Source: Streptococcus australis (GTDB taxonomy: Bacteria; Bacillota; Bacilli; Lactobacillales; Streptococcaceae). Taken from it: DNA of 64,000 bases. Positions 36,590 to 49,295 of this stretch are shown here, piece after piece. The stretch spans positions 1,364,001-1,428,000 of the forward strand of contig NZ_LR594040.1 of assembly GCF_901543175.1 (NCBI RefSeq), given 5' to 3'. Made by a program: the position numbers and the translations under genes. The notes under the pieces were generated by a model that saw only the letters and a list, made by a program, of their open reading frames with translations, made no database searches and had not been told where the DNA came from. Positions within the stretch are counted from its first letter, which is position 1. Each line of letters opens with the position of its first letter.

Positions 36590-37381
36590 TCACTTACTTA
36601 ATAATAATTGGATGGTCAGTTTTATCTTATCCCTTTTAGTTTGCCCATTTTCTTTGACAATCTTCAGACGACCAAACTTTCTCACGCTAATCAAATCCCC
36701 TACAGCTACTAGATAATCACATTTTTCAATGGGGTGGTAGTTTACCTGAACAGATTTTTTCTCTATGAGTTGACTAGCCTGCTTTCTGGATAATTTCAAG
36801 GCACTTGATAAGAGGGCATCCAAGCGAAAACTGGAAATCAAAATCTCTTGTTCTTGATAATTGATCTCAGATATGATTTTATCGGTGAAAGGACATTCCT
36901 CCAGCGACACAGGTAATCTGGCAATCTTTTGTATCCCATCCTGAAACAGAGGGATAAAATCACGATTGACATAAATCTGTGCTCTCTTTTCATCTACCAA
37001 GATATCACCAAAGAGCTTACGATCAATTCCTAGTTGATTGATGATTGTCCCCAAAATCTTTGCATGTGTTAGCTGTTCAAATCTACTTGGATAACGGATC
37101 TCTAGCAATGCCATTTCAAAATCTGACAGTGTCGGACTGAAATAATCCGGATACAGAAGGACACGGACAAATTCCGTCTGGATATATTCTCCGCTACTCA
37201 CACAGCCCAGTCCATATGTCCCAGCCAAAACCCTCAATATATGTTCCTGATGCGGGTTGACAAAAGCAGTGAGGACAGGAGTATAAGTATCTTCCACCCG
37301 CTTGATCCACTCTAATCCCTTATCAATAAAGGGAGCATCATCAAGGGAAAAGTGCTGGTAAATTGCTTTATTTGTCATCAT
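36590..37381 (-). CDS. ylmH: YlmH-type S4-domain RNA-binding protein
   Basis: 263 aa. The C-terminal S4 domain is LDALLSSALKLSRKQASQLI, then KKSVQVNYHPIEKCDYLVAVGD. The N-terminal part is the YlmH-specific domain. It may act on stalled 50S subunits, as shown for the Bacillus protein from what I recall. It overlaps ylmG by four bases within the division cluster. Confidence 0.92.
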   Translation of the reverse strand: MMTNKAIYQHFSLDDAPFIDKGLEWIKRVEDTYTPVLTAFVNPHQEHILRVLAGTYGLGCVSSGEYIQTEFVRVLLYPDYFSPTLSDFEMALLEIRYPSRFEQLTHAKILGTIINQLGIDRKLFGDILVDEKRAQIYVNRDFIPLFQDGIQKIARLPVSLEECPFTDKIISEINYQEQEILISSFRLDALLSSALKLSRKQASQLIEKKSVQVNYHPIEKCDYLVAVGDLISVRKFGRLKIVKENGQTKRDKIKLTIQLLLSK

Positions 37382-37638
37382 AGTATCAACAAGAAACGAA
37401 TCAAGCTGTCACCCAAAAAACGGACGATTAGGATTGCCAGCCAAATGGATAAATCCAAACCTCCAAATTGTAAAGGTAAACGGCGAAGTGGATCAACAAT
37501 CGGTCTAATCAGCTTTTCCAGTAAATGTTCTAGTGAACTACCGTAAGAATTTGGAAACCAAGAGAGGAGTGCATAGATTAACAAAAGCAGGGAATAGATA
37601 TTCACTGCATTTTGGATCAGACGAATTAGAAAAATCAT
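37378..37638 (-). CDS. ylmG: YggT-family membrane protein YlmG
   Basis: 86 aa with two hydrophobic helices (LIQNAVNIYSLLLLIYALLSW and LDLSIWLAILIVRFLGDSLI) and the family signature IRPIVDPLRRLPLQFGGLD between them. It is a conserved partner of the sepF-divIVA region in Firmicutes, involved in division or nucleoid arrangement. Its start overlaps the sepF stop by one base. Confidence 0.93.
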   Translation of the reverse strand: MIFLIRLIQNAVNIYSLLLLIYALLSWFPNSYGSSLEHLLEKLIRPIVDPLRRLPLQFGGLDLSIWLAILIVRFLGDSLIRFLLIL

Positions 37639-38171
37639 TATTTCGCTCTACTTCGTTTAATATCAAAACCAAATTCTGCACTTTGAGAATCATCAGGCAA
37701 CTTGATATCTTCAATATTCACAACCACATTGACTGGTGTCAACAAATACATTGTACTCGCAACTTTTTTCAGATTACCTGCCAAAACATGACGGGCACCG
37801 TCCAGATAGTCTAGACAACGACGAGCCTGAACCTCTGTCATGTACTGGAAGTCAATCAAGATACTTTCATTTCCAGCCAATAAATCCACAATCTCTGTTG
37901 CATCCTCATATTTTCTAGGATAACGAACATCAATCGTTACTTTTTCATCTGTACGATGACTTTGCATAGCCAATTCTTGTTGACGAGCATGTAAGCGAGT
38001 GATGTTGGCATCTTTTGAAGTGGTTGATTGAAACTGCGCTGGCAGTTCTTTAGAAGCTGAACTCGATGAAGCAATCATCTGCTCATCCTGAGGTTGATAA
38101 GTCGCAGTTGTTTCTTCCCCATCTTCTGTAAAATAATCTATAAATTTATCAAATCTATCTTTTAAAGACAT
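37638..38171 (-). CDS. sepF: Cell division protein SepF
   Basis: 177 aa. It starts [20 protein letters not shown] (membrane-binding amphipathic start), has a variable linker, and the C-terminal SepF/DUF552 domain [20 protein letters not shown]...LNGxx-type core ([19 protein letters not shown]). SepF binds the FtsZ tail and tethers Z-rings to the membrane. It follows ylmE by 9 bases. Confidence 0.95.
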   Translation of the reverse strand: MSLKDRFDKFIDYFTEDGEETTATYQPQDEQMIASSSSASKELPAQFQSTTSKDANITRLHARQQELAMQSHRTDEKVTIDVRYPRKYEDATEIVDLLAGNESILIDFQYMTEVQARRCLDYLDGARHVLAGNLKKVASTMYLLTPVNVVVNIEDIKLPDDSQSAEFGFDIKRSRAK

Positions 38172-38180
38172 AGATCTCTC

Positions 38181-38852
38181 CTATTTAAAAAATGCTGTGC
38201 CAATTCGAACAAAGGTCGAACCAAATTGAATCGCTTCCTTATAGTCACGACTCATCCCCATGCTCAACTCTGTCATCGGCATATTAGGAATTTGTTTTTC
38301 CCTAATTTCTGCTTGCAGTTCCTGAGTTTTCTTGAAAATTTGTTTCAATTCATCAGAATCTGCCTCAAAAGGAGCCATGGTCATCAAACCAACATACTCA
38401 ATCTGATCTAGCTGAGCCAAGTTCGGCAAAAGTTCTAGTAATTCTTCTTTTGAAAAACCGTGCTTGCTTTCTTCTCCTGAAATATTGACCTGTAGGAAAC
38501 ACTTGATAACATGATCTGTCCTCTTTTGAATCTCCTGTGCCAATTTAAGGGAATCTAAAGCATGAAAGTAATCCACAAAAGGGATTACTTCTTTAACCTT
38601 CCGTCTTTGTAGCGTTCCAATCAAATGCCAAGTGACAGGGAATTCTTTTAACGTCTGATATTTTTCTAAAAATTTATCAACACGATTTTCACCAATATGA
38701 TGAACACCCAAGGGAAGCAGGGCTTCCGCTGTTTTTACGTCCACATATTTTGTCACTGCAATAATTGAAACAGAAGCTGGATCACGATTGGCTTCTCGGC
38801 TAGCTTCAGCGACCTGCTGAAAAACGAACTCTGTATTTTTTTTCAAATCCAT
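38181..38852 (-). CDS. ylmE: YggS-family PLP-binding homeostasis protein
   Basis: 223 aa PLP-fold protein. The lysine anchoring PLP is in SIIAVTKYVDV (residue about 36), and HLIGTLQRRKVK, VNISGEESKHGF and LSMGMSRDYKEAI are family signatures. It helps keep pyridoxal phosphate and amino-acid pools in balance; it has no clear enzymatic activity. It is placed 3 bases after ftsZ, as in most streptococci. Confidence 0.94.
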   Translation of the reverse strand: MDLKKNTEFVFQQVAEASREANRDPASVSIIAVTKYVDVKTAEALLPLGVHHIGENRVDKFLEKYQTLKEFPVTWHLIGTLQRRKVKEVIPFVDYFHALDSLKLAQEIQKRTDHVIKCFLQVNISGEESKHGFSKEELLELLPNLAQLDQIEYVGLMTMAPFEADSDELKQIFKKTQELQAEIREKQIPNMPMTELSMGMSRDYKEAIQFGSTFVRIGTAFFK

Positions 38853-38855
38853 TGA

Positions 38856-41505
<2,650 letters not shown>

Positions 41506-41722
41506 TACATTGCGTCCTCTCTGTCTTCCAAGTTTCTCACTTCTATTTTCAATAACTATGTTTGGGCATAGCTATTCACAGAATATTATAACACAAAAAA
41601 TCCAATCGTGCTTAGTTTTTCATAAATTTCCTCTAGTTTTTTTGTAAAAGTCTTTTAAACGATTTTTCTCAGGAGCAATCATTATTTTTATATCCTTATG
41701 GCTATATTTTGTATATTTAATC

Positions 41723-41755
41723 AAAAAAAGAGAAGGCCTTCTTAAGCTTTCTCTT
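41723..41755 (-). terminator. Terminator of the TIGR02206-type gene
   Basis: On the minus strand AAGAGAAAGC-TTAAGAA-GGCCTTCTCTT followed by TTTTTTTGA; it overlaps the end of the coding region. Confidence 0.7.
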
Positions 41756-42446
41756 GAATCATTTTTTCTGCTCTTTGTTGCAAAAAGACCTCTACTACTT
41801 TTGCAGTCAAGCTGATAGCTGCTACCAACACACTGGACACGATGAGGTAGTTAGCCAATAGTCCGTGATTTCCCACTAGTGGTGGTTTATTTAAAAATCC
41901 ATAATCTCCACCTACAACCAAGTTGACAATTCCGATCAAGGCATTTAGAGAAAATGTAATCACTGTCACATTTTTCAAATTAAGCAGGGAAGCTTCATAA
42001 TTCTTAAACAAGTATAGGAGCGCATTCCCCAAAAGTGCCACGTGCCCGATGATAAAGGACAGGATGGTCACGTGCGGAAACGGATAAGGGTCAAAGAGTG
42101 GATAAGCCAGAGCTGCAGTTGCTCCAAAGGTTCCTAGAAGGGCAAAGTATTGCTTGTACTTGGAAGTACCTGGAATCAAGAGCATGACAAACATGGCGAT
42201 ACGGCAATGATAGAAGGGCAAACTTTCTGATAAGGGCATTTGATTCCCCCAATACCAGCTATACAGAACAATCAATTGAAGAGACTGAAGGATCTGAATA
42301 AAGCGCTGGTAAGCCACCTTGTCGCGAAAGCGATAAGAAGCATAGAAAGTAAGAGCCAATAAACATAACAAACCAATATACCAGTGGAGTTCAAACTGGG
42401 GCGGTTCTGATATCTGTGTGGTAAATAATTGTTCCCACAAATTCAT
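41742..42446 (-). CDS. TIGR02206-family integral membrane protein (YwaF-like)
   Basis: 234 aa with about six or seven hydrophobic helices. Typical family features are the HCRIAMFVML and GNHGLLANYLIVSS segments with a long run of LPLVNPPH-type text (GDYGFLNKPPLVGN). The function is unknown. It lies between murF and ftsA on the same strand. In pneumococci I remember a Nudix-type gene here as well; none is present. Confidence 0.8.
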   Translation of the reverse strand: MNLWEQLFTTQISEPPQFELHWYIGLLCLLALTFYASYRFRDKVAYQRFIQILQSLQLIVLYSWYWGNQMPLSESLPFYHCRIAMFVMLLIPGTSKYKQYFALLGTFGATAALAYPLFDPYPFPHVTILSFIIGHVALLGNALLYLFKNYEASLLNLKNVTVITFSLNALIGIVNLVVGGDYGFLNKPPLVGNHGLLANYLIVSSVLVAAISLTAKVVEVFLQQRAEKMIQEKA

Positions 42447-42471
42447 ATTCTATTCCTCGTTCATCTAGTCG

Positions 42472-42502
42472 GAGCAGTAGAAAAGTCACTGCTCGACCTT
42501 TT
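42472..42502 (+). other. Terminator-like hairpin on the plus strand, no gene before it
   Basis: GAGCAGT-agaaaagtc-ACTGCTC followed by GACCTTTTTAA. The T-run is only in the plus direction, but no plus-strand gene ends here. It lies in the 5' leader of the TIGR02206-type gene. Confidence 0.4.
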
Positions 42503-42635
42503 TAATTTTTTTGAAAAAGCTTGATTCTATACTAAGCATAGAATACTTGCGACTTAAATTCGCAACCTATTATATCATTTGTGTCGCAGAAATGCACCTA
42601 TTAAAAACCACGGTTTAAAACTTTTGGTTCTAAAA

Positions 42636-43997
42636 CTAGATTAAACTTTCTACCAACTTGGCTAGATTCATTGAGTTCGAACCTTTGAGCAGGATTTGGT
42701 CATTTGCACCCAGACTTTCAGTGACCTGCTTGACTAGATCTTCAAATTGATCCTTGTCAGCTGTTTTCTTAAAGTAGAAAACATGACCGATTGGGAACAT
42801 TTGACTGGCCAATTGGGCTAATTCAGCAATGTCTTCTCCGTAGAAAATAACTGTATCCAACACATCTGGGGAAAGGCTCAAAATCATCTGATTATGGAGT
42901 TGAACAGACTGGTCACCGAGTTCCTTCATATCTGCTAGAACAGCAATTTTCTTACCACCTTCGTTGGCTGGAATAGCCGAAAAAGTCTCCAAAATCAACT
43001 TCATTGCTGTTGGATTGGCATTGTACACATCTGACAAGATATCCGCGCCATTAGTAGCTTTCTTCCACTCGGTACGGTTTCGAGTCAATTCAAGATCTTG
43101 GAAGGCCTGACGAATCTGCTCTTCTGAGACTCCTTCTTGGAGAGCCACGTAAGCGGCTATCATAGCATTGGTAGCATTGTACTTACCAGTTACTGGCAAA
43201 TCAAGGGCTTGCTCCAAGAAATTGGCCTTGAAGGTCAGACTATCCTTACGCTCAACCAAGTCTGTAATTTCCAGCTCTGCTCCTTGACCAAAACGAACTA
43301 CCTTTTTATCAGTTGGCAAGTAGTCCTCTACGATAGGGTCAGCTGGTGCTAAAAGCAAGGAACCTGAAGCCATTCCATCTGCAATTTGCATTTTTCCTTT
43401 AGCAATCTCCGAACGGTCTTTGAAAAAGGCCAAATGAGCTTCTCCAACCAAGGTCACGATGGCTGTCTTGGGGTGAGCTAATTCAGACAAGAGATGGATA
43501 TCTCCTAGGTGATCCTGTCCCATCTCCAAGACCAACTTTTCTGTCCCCTCAGGCATGTGAAGAACCGTGTAGGGAAGGCCAATCTCGTTATTGTAGTTTC
43601 CTTGTGTTTTGTAGGTCTTGTAGGTTGTTGATAGTAAATGCGCCAGCATATCCTTGGTCGTTGTCTTGCCATTTGAACCTGTAACAGCAAAGACATCAAC
43701 CGCTGTTTTTTCAAGATAGTAGGCTGCGAGAGTTTGAAAGGCAGTCAAGACGTCGTCTACTAGAATGTAGGGATGACTTGCAACCTCTTTCTCAGACAAG
43801 GTTACGACTGCACCATTTTCAAAAGCTGTTTCGATAAAGTCATGACCGTCACGTGCTCCCTTGAGGGGCACAAACAAATCTCCCGTCGCGATTAAACGAC
43901 TATCGAACTCTGCCTTAACTAGCGGACTATCTGGATAAACTGTCACATCATTTTTAGCTCCAACAGCTTGTGCCACTTCATGGATTGTTAATTTCAT
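42636..43997 (-). CDS. murF: UDP-MurNAc-tripeptide--D-Ala-D-Ala ligase
   Basis: 453 aa Mur ligase. The ATP loop is VTGSNGKTTTKDM (about 107-119), and VYNANPTAM and DMKELGDQ are MurF-specific. It adds D-Ala-D-Ala to the peptidoglycan precursor in the cytoplasm, taking the dipeptide made by Ddl, whose gene is directly upstream (85-base gap). The ribosome site is AAAGGAGTAGAA before ATG. Confidence 0.97.
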   Translation of the reverse strand: MKLTIHEVAQAVGAKNDVTVYPDSPLVKAEFDSRLIATGDLFVPLKGARDGHDFIETAFENGAVVTLSEKEVASHPYILVDDVLTAFQTLAAYYLEKTAVDVFAVTGSNGKTTTKDMLAHLLSTTYKTYKTQGNYNNEIGLPYTVLHMPEGTEKLVLEMGQDHLGDIHLLSELAHPKTAIVTLVGEAHLAFFKDRSEIAKGKMQIADGMASGSLLLAPADPIVEDYLPTDKKVVRFGQGAELEITDLVERKDSLTFKANFLEQALDLPVTGKYNATNAMIAAYVALQEGVSEEQIRQAFQDLELTRNRTEWKKATNGADILSDVYNANPTAMKLILETFSAIPANEGGKKIAVLADMKELGDQSVQLHNQMILSLSPDVLDTVIFYGEDIAELAQLASQMFPIGHVFYFKKTADKDQFEDLVKQVTESLGANDQILLKGSNSMNLAKLVESLI

Positions 43998-44082
43998 TTC
44001 TACTCCTTTAAAAAGGGTTGAAGTCCACGAACTCTACTCACCTAGCAGTGACAGTTCTGGCTCCTACCCCTCTCTTTCATTT

Positions 44083-45126
44083 TTATAGCAAATGCGCTTC
44101 GCGCTTGTCAAAGCTTTCCTTAGCAAGGTCAACCAAACGCTCGATTAGTTCTGGGTAGCTGATTCCCATATTCTCCCATAACAGTGGATACATAGACCAC
44201 TGGGTAAAACCTGGCATGGTATTGAGCTCGTTTAGGAAAATCTCGCCCTTATCTGTATAGAAGAAATCACAACGAGATAGACCTAGTCCACCAATCGCAC
44301 GGAAGGCAGTTTCTGCATTTTGACGCATGACAGCTACCACATCATCACTAATCTCGGCTGGGATGTCCATGGTAATCTTGTTATCGATATATTTGGCATC
44401 ATAGTCATAAAAGGCAACATCCTTGACCACTTCACCTGGCAAAGTGCTTTTGGCATCGTAGTTGCCCAAGAGACCAATCTCGATTTCACGGGCATTTACT
44501 CCTTGCTCAACCAAGACACGGCTGTCATATTGGAAGGCAAGTTTCAATGCTTGACGGAGTTCCTCTTGATTTTCAGACTTAGAAATACCGACACTAGAAC
44601 CCATGTTTGATGGCTTAGTAAAGACTGGATAAGTCAACTTTTCCTCAACTTCAGCGATTTTAGAGGTCACATCATCGCCTTCAACGATGGCCACATAAGG
44701 AACTTGAGCAATTCCTACTGATTCTAAAACACGCTTAGTCGTGATTTTATCCATGGCAAGACTGGATGACAAGATGTTGCAACCTACATAAGGCATTTTC
44801 AAGACTTCCAAGAATCCTTGAACAGAGCCATCTTCTCCCATCGGGCCATGAAGAACTGGAAAGACTACTGCACCTTCTTCGTATATGGCACTTGGCGCGA
44901 TTTTCTTGTCCCAGTCAATGGTCGCATTGGTCATGAGACGATCCTCTTGACCTGGAGTCTGACTAAATTCCTGCGTTTTGATAAAGTCACCTGACTGACT
45001 GATAAAGAAAGTCTTGACTGTGAAACGGTCGTAGTTGACCGCACGCATAACACTTTCAGCTGAAAGGACAGAGACTTCACGCTCTGCACTCCGCCCACCG
45101 TATAAAAGAATAATTGTTTGTTTCAT
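44083..45126 (-). CDS. ddl: D-alanine--D-alanine ligase
   Basis: 347 aa ATP-grasp enzyme. It starts [30 protein letters not shown]-type text ([12 protein letters not shown]) and [18 protein letters not shown] hold the ATP/Mg and substrate residues. It supplies the D-Ala-D-Ala dipeptide to MurF. The order recR, ddl, murF is retained. Confidence 0.97.
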   Translation of the reverse strand: MKQTIILLYGGRSAEREVSVLSAESVMRAVNYDRFTVKTFFISQSGDFIKTQEFSQTPGQEDRLMTNATIDWDKKIAPSAIYEEGAVVFPVLHGPMGEDGSVQGFLEVLKMPYVGCNILSSSLAMDKITTKRVLESVGIAQVPYVAIVEGDDVTSKIAEVEEKLTYPVFTKPSNMGSSVGISKSENQEELRQALKLAFQYDSRVLVEQGVNAREIEIGLLGNYDAKSTLPGEVVKDVAFYDYDAKYIDNKITMDIPAEISDDVVAVMRQNAETAFRAIGGLGLSRCDFFYTDKGEIFLNELNTMPGFTQWSMYPLLWENMGISYPELIERLVDLAKESFDKREAHLL

Positions 45127-45222
45127 ATTACTGTCCTATTTTCTAATAGAATACTCGCATCTTAGTATATCATATTTGCTTCTTTTTTGAAACTTGAACA
45201 TGGTACTGGTAGTAAAGAAATA

Positions 45223-45255
45223 TAAAAAGAGACCGATAACGACAAACTCGGTCTC
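45223..45255 (-). terminator. Terminator after recR
   Basis: On the minus strand GGAGACCGA...TCGGTCTCTTTTTATA, between recR and ddl. Confidence 0.85.
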
Positions 45256-45299
45256 CCCGTTCTTGTATAAATGAATTGAGTTCGTAAATTTATTTACTC

Positions 45300-45896
45300 C
45301 TACAACTCTGTCCGATTTTCAATAGCTCGTAAGAGTGTGACTTCATCCGCATACTCGATATCTGCTCCCACGGCCAGGCCTCGTGCTAGACGAGTGACCT
45401 TGATACCAGCTGGTTTGAGGAGACGAGATAGGTACATGGAGGTCGCTTCCCCATCTGCTGTCGCATTGGTTGCCACAATCACCTCTGAAACCTCACTATC
45501 CATGAGACGGGTCATAAGACTCTTGAGATTGATATCGTCTGGACTGATGCCATTCATAGGAGAAATGAGTCCATGCAAGACATGATAGAGTCCGTTGTAT
45601 TCTTGGATGTTTTCCATAGCAGCAACATCGCGACTATCCTCTAGCACCAAGATGGTTGTCTGGTCACGAGTCGGATCTGTACAGATCGAGCAAGGGTCAT
45701 CATCCGTCAAGCGACCACAGATGGAACAATAGGTCAATTCCCGCTTAGCAGACAGTAGGTTTTTCGCAAATTCATTGACATCGTCATCAGACATTCCAAT
45801 GGTATAGAAGGCTAGGCGGGTAGCCGTTTTAATCCCGATACCTGGTAACTTTGAATAGCTATCAATCAGCTTGGCAATAGGTGTTGGATACAGCAT
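45300..45896 (-). CDS. recR: Recombination protein RecR
   Basis: 198 aa. Helix-hairpin-helix start [17 protein letters not shown], zinc finger [16 protein letters not shown] (about 57-72), Toprim domain [14 protein letters not shown] and the C-terminal Walker-B-like part. It works with RecO and RecF to load RecA at gaps. It starts 10 bases after the pbp2b stop, so the two may be co-transcribed. Confidence 0.97.
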   Translation of the reverse strand: MLYPTPIAKLIDSYSKLPGIGIKTATRLAFYTIGMSDDDVNEFAKNLLSAKRELTYCSICGRLTDDDPCSICTDPTRDQTTILVLEDSRDVAAMENIQEYNGLYHVLHGLISPMNGISPDDINLKSLMTRLMDSEVSEVIVATNATADGEATSMYLSRLLKPAGIKVTRLARGLAVGADIEYADEVTLLRAIENRTEL

Positions 45897-45906
45897 ATGT
45901 TCCTTT

Positions 45907-47949
45907 CTAATTCATTGGATGGTGTTGGTTATAAAGATTGATAATGTCGCGTGCAATCGAAGGTCCGACACCGTTTGTAAGGTTGGTGTTATGAGGAAAG
46001 ACGACTGCGACTGCGATTTGAGGATTTTCGGTTGGTGCATAGGCGACTGCGTTGGTATTGTTGGCTTTTTGACCGCCATTAACATAACTTTCGGCAGTAC
46101 CTGTCTTTCCACTGATGGAAACGGCTGCGCCATTTGAAAAGGCACGACCAGTTGTCAGAGCGCTCGTTCCATGAGAAACTTGATAGAAACCTTGTTGCAA
46201 GATAGCCATATCTGCTTCTGAGATATTAACCTTGTTCATTTCCTTGGTAGCTGTTTCTTGAACTAGACTACCTAAGCCACCTTGGTCATTGTTTCCATAA
46301 ACCCCTTCAACGATGTGGGGAGCCAATCGTACGCCGTTGTTTGCAATGGTCGCGACATACTGGGCTAACTGCATAGGTGTGTAGTTGTCAAACTGACCAA
46401 AAGCATTATTTAGATAGTTGGCCAAATCAAATTCTTTTGGTATAAATCCTGTTGATTCATCTGGAAGATCAATCCCTGTTGAAGCTCCGAGTCCATATTC
46501 CCCAAAGGTTGATCGTAATTTGCCCATAGCTGTATCTAATTGACTCGTTGCTACCATCATATTGGGTTTATAGGTCTGTCCCATAATTCCCAAAGCTGTT
46601 TGCACCATGTAGGTATTGGATGAGTATTCTAAGGCTTCAACCGCTGTGATAGGAAAAGAACCGTAGGACAAGGTATACCATGAATTGATAGGAGCTGAAC
46701 CTTGGAAAACAATCGGCTGGTCTGTCAAGGTTTGATTTCCTGACAAGACGCCGTTTTCCCAGCCAGAACTAATAGTCGCCGCCTTAACAACAGAACCTGG
46801 CACAAAGACGTTAGTGACTGTGCCTAGAGAGTCTGAGCTCAGTTTGCCTGATTCAACATCATGTTTGATACCAGACATGGCTAGAACTGCACCTGTTTTA
46901 GGATTGAGAGCGACTGCGTAGACTCCTTCCGAATATTTGGCGCCACCATTACTCAACTCGGAGTTAAAGTAGCTCTTGAGTAGGTCATCCACACCATTCT
47001 GGAAAGCTAGGTCAATCGTTAGTTTGATATTGTTTCCTTTGCTTCCTTCCTCGACATTCTCCACACTTTCCATATTTCCATGTTTGTCGAGGTGGATTTC
47101 CTTGACGGAGCGTTTGCCTTGGAGGACATCTTCATATTGCTTTTCAAGATAAGAAGTTCCCACTCGGTCATTGAGAGAGTAGCCTTTCTTGAGATAAGCG
47201 TCAACTTCCTCAGCTGGAAGACCGGACTTCTCATTTGAAACACTACCGACGATAGACGATAGAGAAGTGTCTAGTACTTTTCGGTCCCATGAAGTTGAAA
47301 TGCTGATCCCTGGTAATTCCTTGGATGCTGATGCGACGAGAGCGACCTGAGTATCATCCAAGGCATCCGTAGAAATGGTTCCTGTAGCAAAATTTTCAAC
47401 AGCATTGAGCTGACTAAAGAGATAGATTTCCTTTTTCTGGTCATCTGTATAATTGAGTTGACTCACGTCAATACTTTCAACCGCATTATTGTAGAGAGTC
47501 GCTTCAGATAAGCGATTTCCATCTGAATCTAGGCGTTTATCACTTGGCAAGGATTCGACTGTTTTTTTGTAAACGTCCTGGTCCGCTAAGTAGTAGTCTG
47601 CAATCTGACGGTCTGTCAGATTAGGGGAAGTTACATTTACATAAGTCAGCAGTTTTTTAGCCGTCTCCTTTAACTCTGCCGCCGTCATCTTATTGTTTCG
47701 TGTGAAAGAAACAACTTGCTTAAGTGTGTTTTCTACCAAGGGTTTCCCTGTTGCATCATAAATCTGCCCACGAGCTGAACTGGTTGTTACCCTTGTTTGG
47801 CTGGCTGAAGCCAATTTTGTTTCATAGAAATCTTTATTTAGCACCTGCATGTATAACAATCGACCGATAATGGTCATAAACAGCAGGATAACAATGGCAA
47901 ACAGTAAATTAAGCCGAATCGGAATCGAATGGCTATTAAATTTTCTCAT
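45907..47949 (-). CDS. penA: Penicillin-binding protein 2B (transpeptidase)
   Basis: 680 aa class B PBP. One N-terminal membrane helix (about 13-36), a dimerisation domain, and the transpeptidase domain with Ser386-Val-Val-Lys ([10 protein letters not shown]), Ser443-Ser-Asn (EYSSNTYM) and Lys615-Thr-Gly ([11 protein letters not shown]). Numbering coincides with the pneumococcal protein. Thr446 is the sensitive type, while position 476 is Gly (TAMGKLRST) where I remember Glu in R6. The protein makes peripheral peptidoglycan in this genus. The overall differences from R6 suggest a non-pneumococcal lineage. Confidence 0.96.
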   Translation of the reverse strand: MRKFNSHSIPIRLNLLFAIVILLFMTIIGRLLYMQVLNKDFYETKLASASQTRVTTSSARGQIYDATGKPLVENTLKQVVSFTRNNKMTAAELKETAKKLLTYVNVTSPNLTDRQIADYYLADQDVYKKTVESLPSDKRLDSDGNRLSEATLYNNAVESIDVSQLNYTDDQKKEIYLFSQLNAVENFATGTISTDALDDTQVALVASASKELPGISISTSWDRKVLDTSLSSIVGSVSNEKSGLPAEEVDAYLKKGYSLNDRVGTSYLEKQYEDVLQGKRSVKEIHLDKHGNMESVENVEEGSKGNNIKLTIDLAFQNGVDDLLKSYFNSELSNGGAKYSEGVYAVALNPKTGAVLAMSGIKHDVESGKLSSDSLGTVTNVFVPGSVVKAATISSGWENGVLSGNQTLTDQPIVFQGSAPINSWYTLSYGSFPITAVEALEYSSNTYMVQTALGIMGQTYKPNMMVATSQLDTAMGKLRSTFGEYGLGASTGIDLPDESTGFIPKEFDLANYLNNAFGQFDNYTPMQLAQYVATIANNGVRLAPHIVEGVYGNNDQGGLGSLVQETATKEMNKVNISEADMAILQQGFYQVSHGTSALTTGRAFSNGAAVSISGKTGTAESYVNGGQKANNTNAVAYAPTENPQIAVAVVFPHNTNLTNGVGPSIARDIINLYNQHHPMN

Positions 47950-48136
47950 ACAACTAAGACTCTTTTCTAGAAAAATTTCCGATTTTCACCTTCATTTTCA
48001 GCTAAAATAATAGAGCAAACGGGTGAAGCTCAGTACTTTTCATTGTACCATATTTTACGGAGAAACTCTTGGAAAAGTCGAAGCATTTTTTAACTTTTAA
48101 CTGAAAATGCCTTTTTATTTAGTTATCCTATCTTCT

Positions 48137-48146
48137 ATGATATAAT
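48137..48146 (+). promoter_or_regulatory. Extended -10 promoter of the RpiR-family gene
   Basis: ATGATATAAT at 48137-48146 contains TGATATAAT, an extended -10. It lies about 60 bases before the start codon at 48206. The opposite side (47950-48130) must hold the pbp2b promoter; I did not find a convincing -35/-10 pair there. Confidence 0.5.
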
Positions 48147-48205
48147 GATGTTAATAAGCAGGCAATCGTCAACTTTTAAGAGTTTGACTCATGAAAAGGA
48201 GCTCC

Positions 48206-49057
48206 ATGAAAAAGCAGGATATCGCAACTATTATTGATCTTCATTTTGAAGAATTAACAGAGTTAGAGCAGGAAATAGCTCGTTATTTCTTGCAGGTAGA
48301 TACGATTGTGGATGATCTATCATCACAACAGGTTACTCAAAAACTGCATGTTTCCCAAGCTGCCCTTACCCGTTTTGCAAAAAAATGTGGCTTTACTGGC
48401 TATCGAGAATTTGTTTTTCAATACCAGCACCAGGCCAATAAACAGGACACCCATTCTCACAAACATAGTCCTTTGACCAAACGTGTACTTCGAAGCTACA
48501 GCAACCTACGGGAACAAACACAGGATTTGATCGATGAAGCGCAGCTTGAACGTGTAGCTCAGTTAATTGAGGATGCTGAACGAGTTTACTTTTTTGGGAC
48601 GGGAAGTTCTGGTCTGATTGCCCGTGAGATGAAACTGCGTTTTATGCGACTAGGTGTTGTCTGTGAAGCTTTGACCGATCAGGATGGCTTTGCATGGACG
48701 ACTAGCATAATGGATGAAAACTGTTTGGTACTTGGTTTTTCCCTATCAGGCACTACCCAATCCGTCCTCGATAGTTTGTTGGATGCCATGGAAATGGGCG
48801 CCAAGACCATCCTCTTTACCAGCGCACCAAACAAAAATAGTCAGGCCTACACCGAAACAGTCCTCGTCGCAAGTCATAGCCAATCTTCATACATCCAGCG
48901 TATTTCCGCTCAACTTCCTATGCTCATTTTAATAGATTTGATTTATGCCTACTTTTTGGAAATCAATCGCGATAGCAAGGAAAAAATTTTTAATAGTTAT
49001 TGGGAAAATAAAAAACTCAACGGCTATCGTAGACAAAAACGCGTTAGAAAATCCTAG
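48206..49057 (+). CDS. RpiR-family transcriptional regulator (NanR candidate)
   Basis: 283 aa from ATG 48206 with AAGGAGCTCC before it. The N-terminal HTH is DDLSSQQVTQKLHVSQAALT, then RFAKKCGFTGYREF, and the C-terminal SIS sugar-phosphate domain is VYFFGTGSSGLIAREMKLRF and FSLSGTTQSVLDSLL. It is convergent with nanK across an intervening methyltransferase. In pneumococcus the corresponding gene activates the sialic-acid genes, from memory, which makes it the likely reader of the bipartite operator described elsewhere in this window. ManNAc-6-P is a plausible effector. Confidence 0.88.
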   Translation: MKKQDIATIIDLHFEELTELEQEIARYFLQVDTIVDDLSSQQVTQKLHVSQAALTRFAKKCGFTGYREFVFQYQHQANKQDTHSHKHSPLTKRVLRSYSNLREQTQDLIDEAQLERVAQLIEDAERVYFFGTGSSGLIAREMKLRFMRLGVVCEALTDQDGFAWTTSIMDENCLVLGFSLSGTTQSVLDSLLDAMEMGAKTILFTSAPNKNSQAYTETVLVASHSQSSYIQRISAQLPMLILIDLIYAYFLEINRDSKEKIFNSYWENKKLNGYRRQKRVRKS

Positions 49058-49090
49058 TTTGGTTGAACCAAACTAGGATTGTTTTGTTTT
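49052..49090 (+). terminator. Terminator of the RpiR-family gene
   Basis: CCTAGTTTGGTT-GA-ACCAAACTAGG followed by ATTGTTTTG. Its right arm is part of the 29-bp direct repeat shared with the nanK 3' end. Confidence 0.85.
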
Positions 49091-49096
49091 GAAATG
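49068..49096. repeat. 29-bp direct repeat, left copy (detached nanK 3' end)
   Basis: CCAAACTAGGATTGTTTTGT and then TTTGAAATG, identical to 50385-50413. The next bases (GTAATTGGCTC) still resemble the nanK coding end, so this is a leftover copy of the nanK 3' end next to the rpiR terminator. Confidence 0.85.
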
Positions 49097-49160
49097 GTAA
49101 TTGGCTCATAGGTGGTCTTCCCAATCCTCCTTTCCGTTTTTGAATGTTTGTCAACAAAAA

Positions 49161-49191
49161 AGGAAGTATCAACTATCTGCTTTTACTTCCT
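49161..49191. terminator. Hairpin GGAAGTA...TACTTCC in the inserted segment
   Basis: A-run before and T-run after; likely terminator of the methyltransferase gene on the minus strand, though 105 bases beyond its stop. Confidence 0.55.
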
Positions 49192-49295
49192 TTCTCTAAT
49201 TTTATTTAATTGTTTTACTTCGACAAACTGGGATTTAGATTTTAACCCTTCAGGAAAATAAAATGAGCTATTCTTCAGAAGTACGTTCTATAAGA

